From the NCBI RefSeq assembly GCF_039134705.1, contig NZ_CP146256.1:2852001-2916000 (forward strand): a stretch of 64,000 nucleotides of DNA, in the 5' to 3' direction. Of the stretch, positions 24,557-33,846 are shown one piece after another; the stretch's first letter is position 1; every line of letters begins with the position of its first letter. The position numbers and the translations under genes were made by a program. The notes beneath the pieces are model-generated. The model saw only the letters and a list, made by a program, of their open reading frames with translations. It made no database searches and was not told the DNA's origin. Source of the DNA: Kineothrix sp. IPX-CK. Lineage in GTDB: Bacteria > Bacillota > Clostridia > Lachnospirales > Lachnospiraceae.

Positions 24557-25909
24557 TTATCCTACCTCCTGCTTTTTCTTTTTCTCATTTGCTTTTCCTG
24601 ATTTCTTAGCAAGCTGTATCTTACGCATAGACTTTATCGTCTGAGTAAGCGGCCTTCTGGCCGGGCATACATAACTGCAACAGCCGCATTCGCAGCATTC
24701 CATTCCCTGATGCTTTAGAAATGCGTCCTCGCTGTAATGCTCCGCGTAATCCGACAACATTTTGGGCACAATCCTGCCGGGACATACCTCCACACATTTT
24801 CCGCAATTGATACACGCACTTGGCTCCATCTGGGAAACCTCGTCCTGCGTCATACAGAGCAGAGCTGAGGCCGTTTTGGTAGTAGGTACATCCAAATTAA
24901 AAATGCTAAATCCCATCATAGGTCCGCCAGAGATGATCTTTGCCGGCAGCTTCTTAAAACCTCCTGCCTCATCAACCAGCTCCCTATAGCTCGTCCCTAT
25001 CCGCACAAGGAAATTGCGCGGATCTGAAACAGCATCTCCTGTTACCGTTACTATCCTATGCATCAGAGGCATTCCCCACATGACTGCATGGTAAACCGCA
25101 ACAATAGTATCCACGTTGTCTACGATACAGCCTGCATCCGCTGGAAGCATCTTGGAATTAATGCTCCTTCCGGTAGTCGCATAAATGATCTGACGTTCTG
25201 CACCCTGTGGATATTTTGTTTTTAAAGCCTTTACACTGATACGATTTTCGTTTTTGGTCAGTTTCTTTAATATATCGATACAGTCCGTTTTATTGTCCTC
25301 CACTGCCAGAATAGCCCGTGCATTATCGAACAGACTCAATATGATTTTAAGCCCCTCTACGATTTTTTCCGGTTCCTCTATCATCCTCCGGTAATCGGAG
25401 GTAAGATACGGCTCACATTCAGCACAATTGGCAATGATATAATCTATCTTCTCCGGCTCCCCCGGCGAAAGCTTTATGAAGGTGGGAAAGCCCGCCCCTC
25501 CCATGCCGACCACTCCTGCTTCTTTTATCCGCTCAACGATTTCTTCTTTCGTCAATTCCTTGTAGGAATCGACTGTAGAATATTCTATCTCTTCATATTT
25601 TTCATCATTTTCTACTATGATGCTCATTACGCTGTCCCCGGTCACTACCCGTCTAGGCTCAATCACTTTGACTGTACCCGAAACTGTCGCATAAACGGGA
25701 GCAGACACGTAGCCGGACGCCTCCGCGATTTTCTGCCCCGCAAGCACTCTATCACCTTTTTCCACGATAGCCACCGCCGGCGCTCCGATATGCTGGGATA
25801 AGGGATATACCAAATCCCCCTTAGGCAATATCGCTTTCATCGGTTTATCCTTGGACATGTCTTTACCGTCGTAGGGATGTATACCACCCGAAAATGTTAA
25901 TTTCGCCAT
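24557..25909 (-). CDS. rnfC: Rnf electron transport complex subunit C
   Basis: Peripheral NADH/FMN- and FeS-binding subunit that delivers electrons to NAD+, 450 aa. The N-terminal MAKLTFSGGIHPYDGK leads into a biotinyl/SLBB-type region. GVVGMGGAGFPTFIK marks the nucleotide/FMN domain. Two 4Fe-4S motifs, CINCGKCVEVCP and CCECGCCSYVCP, precede a basic C-terminus. It is the first gene of rnfCDGEAB. The complex couples ferredoxin oxidation to NAD+ reduction with Na+ or H+ export; which ion cannot be told here. Confidence 0.96.
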   Translation of the reverse strand: MAKLTFSGGIHPYDGKDMSKDKPMKAILPKGDLVYPLSQHIGAPAVAIVEKGDRVLAGQKIAEASGYVSAPVYATVSGTVKVIEPRRVVTGDSVMSIIVENDEKYEEIEYSTVDSYKELTKEEIVERIKEAGVVGMGGAGFPTFIKLSPGEPEKIDYIIANCAECEPYLTSDYRRMIEEPEKIVEGLKIILSLFDNARAILAVEDNKTDCIDILKKLTKNENRISVKALKTKYPQGAERQIIYATTGRSINSKMLPADAGCIVDNVDTIVAVYHAVMWGMPLMHRIVTVTGDAVSDPRNFLVRIGTSYRELVDEAGGFKKLPAKIISGGPMMGFSIFNLDVPTTKTASALLCMTQDEVSQMEPSACINCGKCVEVCPGRIVPKMLSDYAEHYSEDAFLKHQGMECCECGCCSYVCPARRPLTQTIKSMRKIQLAKKSGKANEKKKKQEVG

Positions 25910-26078
25910 TTGTCACCCTTCTTTCTCTTAAATTCGCAGGACTGCTTTTTCAAACCGCATTCCCGACACTTATAAATATACTATTTTTCTACAAAAAATG
26001 CTACTGCATTTTGCAAAAACATGTTATTATAACCAAAGGAAGATAAGTAATCTATCCTTTTCAGACGAAAGGAGCTAT

Positions 26079-27182
26079 ATGAGAATTTTACGTCAAACTA
26101 TTCACTTCGATACTTTTAATTATCCTCTCGAAAAAATCGCTCCCCTTGAAAAAATACTTTTCATCGATATAGAAACCACCGGCTTCACGGTCAAAAGTTC
26201 TTCACTTTACCTCATAGGCGCCGCCTATTACGAAGCGGGAAGCTGGTATGTAAAACAGTGGTTCGCTAATACCTACGAAGAGGAAGCGGATATTCTGTCC
26301 GCCTTTTTTCAACATGCCGGGAGGTATACCCATCTGATCCATTTTAACGGGAATAATTTTGACCTCCCTTATCTGCTGCAAAAATGCAAGCAGCACCATT
26401 TGCCTTATCATTTTAATCATTTCGATGGTATCGATATTTATAGAAGAGTTTCTCCTTATAAGGGGATTTTAAAGCTGCCCAACTGCAAATTGAAGACGCT
26501 GGAGCAATACCTTGGCGTCGGCAGAGAAGACACCTTCGACGGAGGAGAGCTGATAAGCGTGTACCATAACTATGTAAAGAATCCTACCGACTATGCCTTG
26601 CAGGCCCTTACGCTTCACAACGCCGATGACATGAAGGGCATGCTCCGCATTCTCCCGATTCTTTCCTATTACGACCTCTTTCATTCGCCCATAACGCCGA
26701 AAAAGGTACAGGCGAATTATTACCGGGATATAAACGGCAAGCAACATCAGGAAATCCTTATGAAGCTGACTCTGCCGTCTCCTCTTCCAGACGCTCTTTC
26801 CGGCACCTCTAAAGGCTGCTATTTCAAGGGGGAAGGCTTGGAGGGCACCCTTCGCATACCTCTCTATGAAGAGGAGATGAAATATTACTATTCCAATTAT
26901 AAGAATTATTACTACCTTCCAGAAGAGGATACCGCTATCCATAAATCCGTGGCTTCCTTCGTGGACAAAAATCACCGCGTGCAAGCCACCGCAGCAACTT
27001 GCTATACCCGCAAGCTTTCCTCTTATCTTCCCCAGTGGGATATTATATTTGAACCATTCTTCAAGAGAGATTATAAGGACAAAGAAACCTTTTTCGAGCT
27101 GACCGAGGAAATGAAAAAGGAGCGTCCGCTGTTTGAGAAATATGCTTCCCACATACTTAATATGATTGCGCAGTCTTACTAA
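26079..27182 (+). CDS. YprB-like RNase H-fold exonuclease-type protein
   Basis: Cytoplasmic protein of 367 aa related to Bacillus YprB. An RNase H-like DEDD domain (about 25-195) shows the first acidic pair in FIDIETTG, a second Asp in FNGNNFDLPYL and a late acidic motif in LHNADDMKGM. The C-terminal third is not recognised. The ATG at 26079 follows AAAGGAG; 27 upstream codons are excluded for lack of a site. Substrate unknown; exonuclease action is inferred from the intact acidic residues. Confidence 0.85.
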   Translation: MRILRQTIHFDTFNYPLEKIAPLEKILFIDIETTGFTVKSSSLYLIGAAYYEAGSWYVKQWFANTYEEEADILSAFFQHAGRYTHLIHFNGNNFDLPYLLQKCKQHHLPYHFNHFDGIDIYRRVSPYKGILKLPNCKLKTLEQYLGVGREDTFDGGELISVYHNYVKNPTDYALQALTLHNADDMKGMLRILPILSYYDLFHSPITPKKVQANYYRDINGKQHQEILMKLTLPSPLPDALSGTSKGCYFKGEGLEGTLRIPLYEEEMKYYYSNYKNYYYLPEEDTAIHKSVASFVDKNHRVQATAATCYTRKLSSYLPQWDIIFEPFFKRDYKDKETFFELTEEMKKERPLFEKYASHILNMIAQSY

Positions 27183-27244
27183 AATGAATAAAAGTGCGCT
27201 GCTCATCCATTAATCTTATAATAGGTGCACTTTCCTGCTTACAT

Positions 27245-27293
27245 AAAAAACTACTGAATTAACAATGTCTTCCCGCTAATTCAGTAGTTTTAT
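27245..27293 (+). terminator. Bidirectional terminator between the YprB-like gene and cheR
   Basis: Perfect 15-bp stem, AAAACTACTGAATTA (27247-27261) with its complement at 27277-27291, 15-nt loop, T-rich on both strands. It ends the long minus-strand run after cheR as well as the plus-strand gene. Confidence 0.9.
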
Positions 27294-27295
27294 CT

Positions 27296-28072
27296 TTATG
27301 GTTTTTCGTAAAAGAAAGAATTCCTTCTGCCGTATCCCATATCCTTATAATTGATAATCTGCTCTGTACTGCCAATAAACAAAATCCCCTTACTCGCCAA
27401 CGCCCGTTGAAACTTCACGAATACCTCGTCCTTCGCTTCCTCCGTAAAATATATGAGAACATTGCGGCAAATAATCATATGCCATCCTTCGCGATACGAG
27501 TCCTTCAGCAAATTGTGCTCACCGAATTCCACTCGTTTCTTGATATCCTCCGATATTTGATAGGATAAACCAACCTTCGTAAAATATTTCTTCTTCAGGT
27601 CCTCCGGCACATTGGATATACTCTTGTCCGAATACAAGCCCATCTTTGCCTTAGCGATAACCTGCTTGTCCAAGTCCGTCGCATACACTTTTATCTGCTC
27701 TAACGGAATATGTCTGGAAAGAGCCATTACGAGAGAATAGGGTTCATCTCCGGTAGAACACGCTGCGCTCCATATCTTCAGGTTCCTGCCGAACTTAGTT
27801 ATCAACTCAGGAATAATCTCCTTCTCCAAGACCTGCCATTGATCGGGATTGCGATAGAATTCCGATACATTAATCGTAAGATAGTTGACAAATTCTTCGA
27901 ACTTGACATGATTCTCCTTGATATATGCGATATACTTATCATATCCGACCACATTATTTTTGGCTATCAGCGTATCGATACGGCGTTTCATCTGCTTTTC
28001 TTTATAAGAGCTCAAATCAATTTTAGTTAAATTATAAACTGCAGTCTTGAACCATTCATAGTCATAAGCCAT
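27296..28072 (-). CDS. CheR-type protein-glutamate O-methyltransferase
   Basis: SAM-dependent methyltransferase of 258 aa, usual CheR size. An N-terminal all-alpha CheR_N domain (about 1-70, with FYRNPDQW) is followed by the Rossmann domain. SAM-binding IWSAACSTGDEPYSLVM, EFGEHNLL and MIICRNVLIYF are clear. CheR methylates chemoreceptors, yet no receptor, CheB or other chemotaxis gene is nearby. It is 26 bp downstream of rpsA and ends the run; its role in this place is unclear. Confidence 0.92.
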   Translation of the reverse strand: MAYDYEWFKTAVYNLTKIDLSSYKEKQMKRRIDTLIAKNNVVGYDKYIAYIKENHVKFEEFVNYLTINVSEFYRNPDQWQVLEKEIIPELITKFGRNLKIWSAACSTGDEPYSLVMALSRHIPLEQIKVYATDLDKQVIAKAKMGLYSDKSISNVPEDLKKKYFTKVGLSYQISEDIKKRVEFGEHNLLKDSYREGWHMIICRNVLIYFTEEAKDEVFVKFQRALASKGILFIGSTEQIINYKDMGYGRRNSFFYEKP

Positions 28073-28098
28073 AGCCTTACCTACCGTAATTTATTCTT

Positions 28099-29250
28099 TT
28101 ATTCCTCGGAAGTCTCTCCCTGTTCGCCGGCAATCACCGCCTCGATATCCACAGATACCACATCCTCATCGGACTCTTTCTCTTCTTCCTTCGGTTCAGG
28201 TGCAAACATCGCTTTAACGCTCAGGCTGATTTTCTTCTCCTCATCGTTGAAGTCGACCACCTTAGCCGTCACCTCTTCGCCTACCTTAAGCACATCGGAG
28301 GGCTTTTCGATATGATCCTTGGAAATCTGAGATACGTGAAGCAGTGCATCCACACCGGGCTCTAATTCGATAAACGCACCAAAATCAGTCATTCTGGCTA
28401 CTTTTCCGGTTACTACGTTGCCTACCGCATACTTCTGTGCAGCTGCCTTCCAAGGATTTGCATCGTCAAATTTAAGGCTCAATGCAATTTTATTTCCAGA
28501 AATTTCTTTGATCAATACCTTTACAACATCACCAACTTTGAATACCTTCTTCGGATTCTCCACTCTGCCCCATGACATCTCGGAAATATGGAGGAGTCCG
28601 TCTGCGCCGCCCAAATCGATAAATGCACCGAAATCGGTCACATTCTTTACCGTGCCTTCCACTACGTCGCCTTCTTTGATCGTCTCGAAAAGCTTCTTCT
28701 GCAACTCCGCTTTTTCAGCAGCGATTAACTGCTTGCGGTCACCGATATATCTTCTTCTCTTAGGATTATATTCGCTGATAACAAACTGAATTTCCTGACC
28801 TGCATATTTGGACAAATCTTTTTCATAGACATCCGATACAAGGCTTGCCGGAATAAAGATTCTTACTTCTTCCACTACTACGCTCAAACCACCGTCCAAA
28901 ACCTGGGCAACCTTTGCGGTGAGCACCTCCTTGTTATTAAACGCTTCCTCGATTCTCTTATTGCCTCTGTCAGCAGCAAGTCTCTTATAGGTTAAAAGAA
29001 CTTGTCCCTCTCCGTCATTTACTTTTAGTATCTTCACTTCCATCTTATCGCCCTGCTTAGCGATTGTTGTCAAATCCACGTTTGGTTCGTTGGTGTACTC
29101 ATATCTCGTTAAAATACCATCTGATTTATAACCGATATTGAGAATAATCTCTTCAGGCTTTACATCGATGACCGTACCCTCTACTACCTCTCCTGAATGT
29201 ATTGTCTTAAATGATTCCTCTAACATTTGTTCAAAAGTTAATTCTGACAT
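28099..29250 (-). CDS. rpsA: Ribosomal protein S1-like, four S1 domains
   Basis: RNA-binding protein of 383 aa built from four S1 (OB-fold) repeats. These start near residues 15, 100, 190 and 275, for example VVEGTVKNVTDFGAFIDLGG and VTGKVARMTDFGAFIELEPG. The C-terminal tail is acidic. Firmicute S1 homologues help start translation of some messages. AGGAGG lies 9 bp before the ATG at 29250; the TTG six codons earlier is part of that site. The gene overlaps the ispH stop by 20 bp in another frame. Confidence 0.93.
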   Translation of the reverse strand: MSELTFEQMLEESFKTIHSGEVVEGTVIDVKPEEIILNIGYKSDGILTRYEYTNEPNVDLTTIAKQGDKMEVKILKVNDGEGQVLLTYKRLAADRGNKRIEEAFNNKEVLTAKVAQVLDGGLSVVVEEVRIFIPASLVSDVYEKDLSKYAGQEIQFVISEYNPKRRRYIGDRKQLIAAEKAELQKKLFETIKEGDVVEGTVKNVTDFGAFIDLGGADGLLHISEMSWGRVENPKKVFKVGDVVKVLIKEISGNKIALSLKFDDANPWKAAAQKYAVGNVVTGKVARMTDFGAFIELEPGVDALLHVSQISKDHIEKPSDVLKVGEEVTAKVVDFNDEEKKISLSVKAMFAPEPKEEEKESDEDVVSVDIEAVIAGEQGETSEE

Positions 29251-30097
29251 AATTTTGAACCTCCTCAATTATATTATTTGGGGTCGATGCCCCGGCAGTA
29301 ATACCGACCGGTGAAGCAGCTTTAAGTAGTTCTAAATGCAAGTCATCCAGTGTCTGTATAAAATGAGTGTTCTCACATTCTTTTTTGCATATTTCATACA
29401 GTTTTCTTGTATTAGAGCTGTGAGTCCCCCCTATTACAATCATGGTTTGAACCTGAGATGCAATCTGTTTTGCCTCAGTCTGCCGTTCTTCTGTTGCATT
29501 ACATATGGTGTTAACAACACTAACATTGTAACCTCTTTTTGAGAAAATTTCAACTAAATCTTTAAATTTGTTGTAGTTAAATGTCGTTTGAGAAACAATA
29601 CATAATTCTTCGTTTTTCAATACACCATTATTTTTATCGTTCAGGAAATCCTCCACCTCTTTCTCAGACTCCATGACGATAGTTTCTGTAACCGCCCAGC
29701 CTCTGATTCCCTCTACTTCGGGATGTCCGGGATTTCCTATGATGATGATTTTCTTTCCTTCGCCGCTTTCCTTCTCCACGATTCTATGTATCCGCTTTAC
29801 AAAAGGACAGGTGGCATCCACACACTCCAGACCTTGCTTATCGATGAGCTCATAGACCTCCTTGGAAACTCCGTGAGAGCGTATGATAACAGTTCCTTCC
29901 GTTATCCTTCCAAGCTCGTCCATATTTTCAATTACCTGAACGCCTTTTTCCTCCAGGTCTTTTACGACCTCTTCATTATGAATGATAGGCCCGAAAGTAT
30001 ATATCTTCTTGCCCGTTTCTATTTGCTCATAAACGCTTTCCACCGCCCGCTTCACTCCGAAGCAGAAGCCGGCGCTTTTAGCCATAATCACTTCCAT
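29231..30097 (-). CDS. ispH: 4-hydroxy-3-methylbut-2-enyl diphosphate reductase
   Basis: Last enzyme of the MEP isoprenoid pathway, 288 aa, an FeS reductase making IPP and DMAPP. The three cluster cysteines are C12 (GFCFGV), C97 (DATCPF) and C199 (NTICNATEERQ). Substrate histidines lie in IIHNEEVV and RSHGVS. I start at the ATG at 30097, preceded by AAAGGA; the frame extends 22 codons upstream without a site. In several Clostridia IspH and S1 are one fused protein; here they are separate but overlap by 20 bp. Confidence 0.95.
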   Translation of the reverse strand: MEVIMAKSAGFCFGVKRAVESVYEQIETGKKIYTFGPIIHNEEVVKDLEEKGVQVIENMDELGRITEGTVIIRSHGVSKEVYELIDKQGLECVDATCPFVKRIHRIVEKESGEGKKIIIIGNPGHPEVEGIRGWAVTETIVMESEKEVEDFLNDKNNGVLKNEELCIVSQTTFNYNKFKDLVEIFSKRGYNVSVVNTICNATEERQTEAKQIASQVQTMIVIGGTHSSNTRKLYEICKKECENTHFIQTLDDLHLELLKAASPVGITAGASTPNNIIEEVQNYVRINF

Positions 30098-30190
30098 CTT
30101 TTTATCCTTTCCTTTCCGCATCGAACAAAAGTGTGCTGCGCATTCTGCACGGAGTGCTTTCATTCCATATCATAGGAAATCGAAACTTTA

Positions 30191-30886
30191 CTACTGCAAC
30201 GTAACAAATTCTTTCCCATGAAGTGAAAAAGGTTCACACAGCTCTAAAATAGCTTTCGCCACTTCTTCTGTCGTCATAGAAGAAGAATCCACAAGCACCG
30301 CATCCTCGGCCTGGCGCAGGGGGGAAATCTCCCTGCTCATATCCCGTTTATCCCTCTCCACAATATCCCTTTCTATCTTTGCCAAATCGCAGTGCTCTCC
30401 CTTTGCTGTCAGCTCGTCGAAGCGCCTCTTGGCTCGAACCGAACTATCCGCCGTCAGATACACCTTTACATCGGCTCCCGGCAGGACGATAGTACCGATA
30501 TCCCTTCCGTCCATTACCACATCCGCACTATCCGCGAGTCTGCGCTGGAGCTCCACCAGCTTTTCCCTCACGTCTTTATTGACGCTGCTTGCAGAAGCCA
30601 TATTTCCCACTTCCTCCGTGCGAATCAGAGGGCTTACGTTTTCCCCGTTTAAAAGGATGACCTGCTCTCCGTTTTCATGCCGGATGGTAATATCCGCTTC
30701 CTTACATTTTTCGCTTATCTTCTCCTGTTCTCCTTCTCCGATTCCTCTCCTCAGAAGATAAAGCGCCATAGCCCGATACATCGCACCCGTATCGATATAA
30801 ATAAAGCCTTTCCTTTTAGCCACCATCTTCGCTATCGTACTTTTCCCCGCTCCTGCAGGACCATCTATCGCTATGCTGTAGCCCAT
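30191..30886 (-). CDS. cmk: Cytidylate kinase
   Basis: Phosphorylates CMP and dCMP, 231 aa. P-loop GPAGAGKST is near the N-terminus. YIDTGAMYRA, the DGRDIGTIVLPGADVKVYLTA segment and RDKRDMSREISPL are diagnostic. I start at the ATG at 30886, about 9 bp after AGGAG; the ATG three codons earlier touches the site. It sits 21 bp after the flavoprotein gene and before ispH and rpsA, the common Firmicute cmk/ispH/rpsA grouping. Confidence 0.96.
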   Translation of the reverse strand: MGYSIAIDGPAGAGKSTIAKMVAKRKGFIYIDTGAMYRAMALYLLRRGIGEGEQEKISEKCKEADITIRHENGEQVILLNGENVSPLIRTEEVGNMASASSVNKDVREKLVELQRRLADSADVVMDGRDIGTIVLPGADVKVYLTADSSVRAKRRFDELTAKGEHCDLAKIERDIVERDKRDMSREISPLRQAEDAVLVDSSSMTTEEVAKAILELCEPFSLHGKEFVTLQ

Positions 30887-30907
30887 CGTAATCATCTCCT
30901 ATCCTAT

Positions 30908-32146
30908 TCAGATCTTTGCCGCACTGCTCCCTGCCAGATACCCCGTAGACCAAGCAATCTGTAAATTGAATCCACCCGTCAGTGCGTCCACATCCAGAAC
31001 CTCTCCGGCAAAATACAGCCCCTTTACCAGCTTGGATTCCATCGTAGAGGGGTTTACTTCTTTCACCGAGATTCCTCCCTTTGTGATAATCGCCTCCTGG
31101 AACTCCCTTGTTCCCGTTATAGTCATTTCTATATGTTTTATTAAATGAACGAAACGAAATCTTTCTTCCTTCGTTACTTCATGAATCTTCTTTTCTCCGT
31201 CGATTCCCGATAAGCGTATGATAACCGGAATCAACTTCGCCGGAAATAATGAGCCGAGGGAATTCTTAAATTGCTTATTCTTATTCTCCTCAAAGTCTCT
31301 AAGCACCCGCTTATCCAACTGCTCTTCGCTAAGCGCCGGCTTTAAATCCAGATATAAAGAAACGTTTTCTTTGCTCTTTCTCCCCGTATAATAACTGCTG
31401 GCACTAAGAATCAGCGGTCCGCTCACTCCGAAATGAGTAAAGAGCATTTCTCCGAAGCCCTCATAGAATACCTTTTTCCCATTCTGGCATAAGGCTACAG
31501 TTACATTCTTTAACGAAAGTCCCTGAAGCTCTTTGCACCAATCCTCCTTTACTATAAGCGGCACCAAGGAAGGATAACAGGGTTTTGTGGAATGTCCTTT
31601 TTCCTCAGCCATCCGGTAGCCGTCTCCTGTGGAACCCGTGACCGGATAAGACAGCCCTCCCGCCGCTACAATAACCGCCTCCGCAAGTTCCGTCCCGCCG
31701 TCCTGCGTTACCACTCCGATTACCCTGTCTTCCTCGGTCACTAACGTCTTTACAGAGGTATTCAGCCTTATATCCACACCTAATCCCTTCATCTGTCTGT
31801 GCAATGCAGCAATCACATCCGAAGAATGGTCGGAGACAGGAAATACCCTCTCGCCCCTCTCTATCTTCGTCTTACACCCCGCCTCCTCGAAAAAGCGGAT
31901 GACGGCCTGATTGTCGAAACCATAAAAAGCACTGTATAAGAATTTCCCGTTAGTCACCACGTTACCGAATAAACTTTCCATGTCACAGGCATTGGTCAGG
32001 TTACATCTGCCCTTTCCCGTTATATATACTTTTTTTCCGAGCTTCTCATTTTTTTCAAAAAGAAGTACCTGCCCTCCGTTTTCCGCAGCGGCGACGGCCG
32101 CCATCATCCCGGCGGCTCCTCCCCCGATTACGATTATCCTGCTCAT
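30908..32146 (-). CDS. BaiN/HI0933-family FAD-dependent oxidoreductase
   Basis: Flavoprotein of 412 aa, HI0933-like. An N-terminal Rossmann motif VIGGGAAGMMAAV is followed by KLGKKVYITGKGRCNLTN, a family signature. The second half has GGLSYPVTGSTGDGYRMAE and the C-terminal GEVLDVDALTGGFNLQIAW. Most family members have no assigned substrate; one gut-clostridial relative (BaiN) was proposed to act on bile acids. The start at 32146 has GGAG 8-9 bp before it. The neighbours (cmk, RpiR regulator) do not reveal the substrate. Confidence 0.9.
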   Translation of the reverse strand: MSRIIVIGGGAAGMMAAVAAAENGGQVLLFEKNEKLGKKVYITGKGRCNLTNACDMESLFGNVVTNGKFLYSAFYGFDNQAVIRFFEEAGCKTKIERGERVFPVSDHSSDVIAALHRQMKGLGVDIRLNTSVKTLVTEEDRVIGVVTQDGGTELAEAVIVAAGGLSYPVTGSTGDGYRMAEEKGHSTKPCYPSLVPLIVKEDWCKELQGLSLKNVTVALCQNGKKVFYEGFGEMLFTHFGVSGPLILSASSYYTGRKSKENVSLYLDLKPALSEEQLDKRVLRDFEENKNKQFKNSLGSLFPAKLIPVIIRLSGIDGEKKIHEVTKEERFRFVHLIKHIEMTITGTREFQEAIITKGGISVKEVNPSTMESKLVKGLYFAGEVLDVDALTGGFNLQIAWSTGYLAGSSAAKI

Positions 32147-32168
32147 AGTTTTTTCTCCGGTCATAAAT

Positions 32169-33110
32169 TTATTCCTTCATAAGAGGATTATTTAACATAG
32201 GCTCCTCATCAATAAAATTGATCTCATCATTCAGATATACCTGATAATTATTCCACGCCTGCTCCAACTGCTCCAAATTGTTCTTCACATCTTTCGGACG
32301 TTTCAGACAGAGAGCTACCACCAGCGCATTAATAACGCTTAAGGGTGCTACCAGAGAATCCACGATGGAAACCATGTCGCTTCTGGCGAACAGATTACAG
32401 GAAGAATATAAGTTCATAGGGGAATGCACGCTGTCGGTAATGGCGATTACCTTAGCATTTCTGTCGTTAGCGAATTCCATCGCCTTCAAAGTCCTCATGG
32501 AATATCTGGGAAAGCTGATTCCCACAATCGCATCCCTCTCGCCAATCCGGATCATCTGCTCAAAAATCTCGCTGATGCTGGTACTGCTTAGAAGGACTAC
32601 GTTTCCCCTTATCATATTCAAATAAAAATGAAGAAAGCTGGCCAATGGCTCACAGCTTCTCATTCCAAGAACATATATCGTTTCGGCCTCTAAAATGGTA
32701 TCTACCGCCATTTCAAAAAAAGTGCCGTCCAAATGCTCTATGGTATCTTGAATTTTTTCTATGTCAGCGTGCAGCACGGAAGTCAGTATCTCCGACTGAG
32801 TGCTCTTCCCATATTTCGCTCCAATTTTCTGTACAGTATTCAGCTTGTCCTTAACCCAGTCTTCTAGCTCCTTCTGGAATTCCGGGTATCCGTCGTAGCC
32901 GATGCCCGAAGCGAACCGTACTACGGTAGATTCGCTGACACCTACCGTCTCTCCAAGCTTAGCCGCAGTCATAAATACCGCCTGCTCATAATGGTCTGTA
33001 ATAAAAGCCGCAATAGCCTTATGGCTCTTGCTCATCTTTCCATAACCTTCCTCTATTCTCGATATGATGCTCATGCTACTATCATTTTTGCCGCCTATTT
33101 GCTTCTCCAT
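32169..33110 (-). CDS. MurR/RpiR-family transcriptional regulator
   Basis: DNA-binding regulator of 313 aa. An N-terminal helix-turn-helix (about 15-90) shows TAAKLGETVGVSESTVVRF. A C-terminal SIS sugar-phosphate-binding domain (about 135-265) has IYVLGMRSCEPLA and VGISFPRYSMRTL. Such proteins respond to phosphosugars. No sugar gene is adjacent; it is 22 bp upstream of the flavoprotein gene. It may start at 33110 or at the ATG of MSIISRI. Confidence 0.9.
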   Translation of the reverse strand: MEKQIGGKNDSSMSIISRIEEGYGKMSKSHKAIAAFITDHYEQAVFMTAAKLGETVGVSESTVVRFASGIGYDGYPEFQKELEDWVKDKLNTVQKIGAKYGKSTQSEILTSVLHADIEKIQDTIEHLDGTFFEMAVDTILEAETIYVLGMRSCEPLASFLHFYLNMIRGNVVLLSSTSISEIFEQMIRIGERDAIVGISFPRYSMRTLKAMEFANDRNAKVIAITDSVHSPMNLYSSCNLFARSDMVSIVDSLVAPLSVINALVVALCLKRPKDVKNNLEQLEQAWNNYQVYLNDEINFIDEEPMLNNPLMKE

Positions 33111-33156
33111 CTATTTTTTCCCTTTACGTTCTGACTTCCCATATCATTATTTATAC

Positions 33157-33705
33157 TTATTTCAAAAAGGACCGGAAAGAATCCTCCAGCAGATTCACAG
33201 TCTCGCTTTCCGGCAAATCATAATCCCCTGTCAATGCCATACAAGCCGCCCCATGAATAAATATCCACATCTTGGTGAACATTTCCTCTGAGGACATACA
33301 GCCGTATTCTTTAGCATAATTGATTTCTCTCACTACCGCACCCTTTTTCCCGTTCAATAAATCATAAAGGCTTCTTCCATGCCTTTGTTCAGACAAAAAG
33401 AGCAGGCGGAAAATATTCTTATTCTCTTCAGCAAAACGTATATAGGTAAGTCCCAAATCCACAAAAGGAATATCATTATATTTCGGAAAGCTTTCGTAGT
33501 AGGTCTCGAAATAATCCACCGCCATGACAAAAAGCTCTTCCATAAGCTCTTCCATATTGCGGTAAATGCGAAAAATCGGCTGTGTGGAGCATCCTGCCCT
33601 CGCCGCCAGTTTCCTCGCAGTCACGTTCTCATAGCCTTCTTCTTTGACCATTTCAAATGCTGCCTGCAAAATATCGCTTTGTATAATCGTCTCTTTTCTT
33701 GCCAT
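33157..33705 (-). CDS. TetR/AcrR-family transcriptional regulator
   Basis: Repressor-type protein of 182 aa. The N-terminal HTH (about 8-55) is IIQSDILQAAFEMVKEEGYE followed by TARKLAARAGCSTQPIFRIY. The C-terminal ligand domain is not assignable to a compound. The chosen ATG at 33705 follows GGGGG; nine codons upstream are excluded. A dyad TAATAAC-N4-GTTATTA lies 18 bp upstream and may be its own operator. It is followed after 46 bp by the RpiR-type gene. Confidence 0.9.
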   Translation of the reverse strand: MARKETIIQSDILQAAFEMVKEEGYENVTARKLAARAGCSTQPIFRIYRNMEELMEELFVMAVDYFETYYESFPKYNDIPFVDLGLTYIRFAEENKNIFRLLFLSEQRHGRSLYDLLNGKKGAVVREINYAKEYGCMSSEEMFTKMWIFIHGAACMALTGDYDLPESETVNLLEDSFRSFLK

Positions 33706-33723
33706 AACGCATCCCCCATTAGT

Positions 33724-33741
33724 TAATAACAACCGTTATTA
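33724..33741. promoter_or_regulatory. Candidate TetR operator
   Basis: Perfect dyad TAATAAC (33724-33730) / GTTATTA (33735-33741) with a 4-bp centre. It lies just before the ribosome site of the TetR-type gene, the usual place for autorepression. Confidence 0.6.
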
Positions 33742-33796
33742 TCTTACTATGGATTGCTTTCTCTGTCAATCAAGTGAACAAAAACGTATTATATGC

Positions 33797-33833
33797 TAAT
33801 AAAAGGGACTGCCGTAAAACGGCAATCCCTTTA
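33797..33833 (-). terminator. Intrinsic terminator after the oadA-type gene
   Basis: Stem AAAGGGA-TGCCGT with its complement, one internal mismatch and a 3-nt loop, T-rich tail on the minus strand. It lies 14 bp after the stop at 33847 and closes the carboxyltransferase operon, leaving no room for a downstream subunit gene. Confidence 0.88.
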
Positions 33834-33846
33834 TTACTTTTAAATA

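Noticed and set aside
26469..27206. 245-codon minus-strand open frame
   Set aside because: Antisense to the YprB-like gene, which has conserved motifs and a ribosome site; the shadow has neither.
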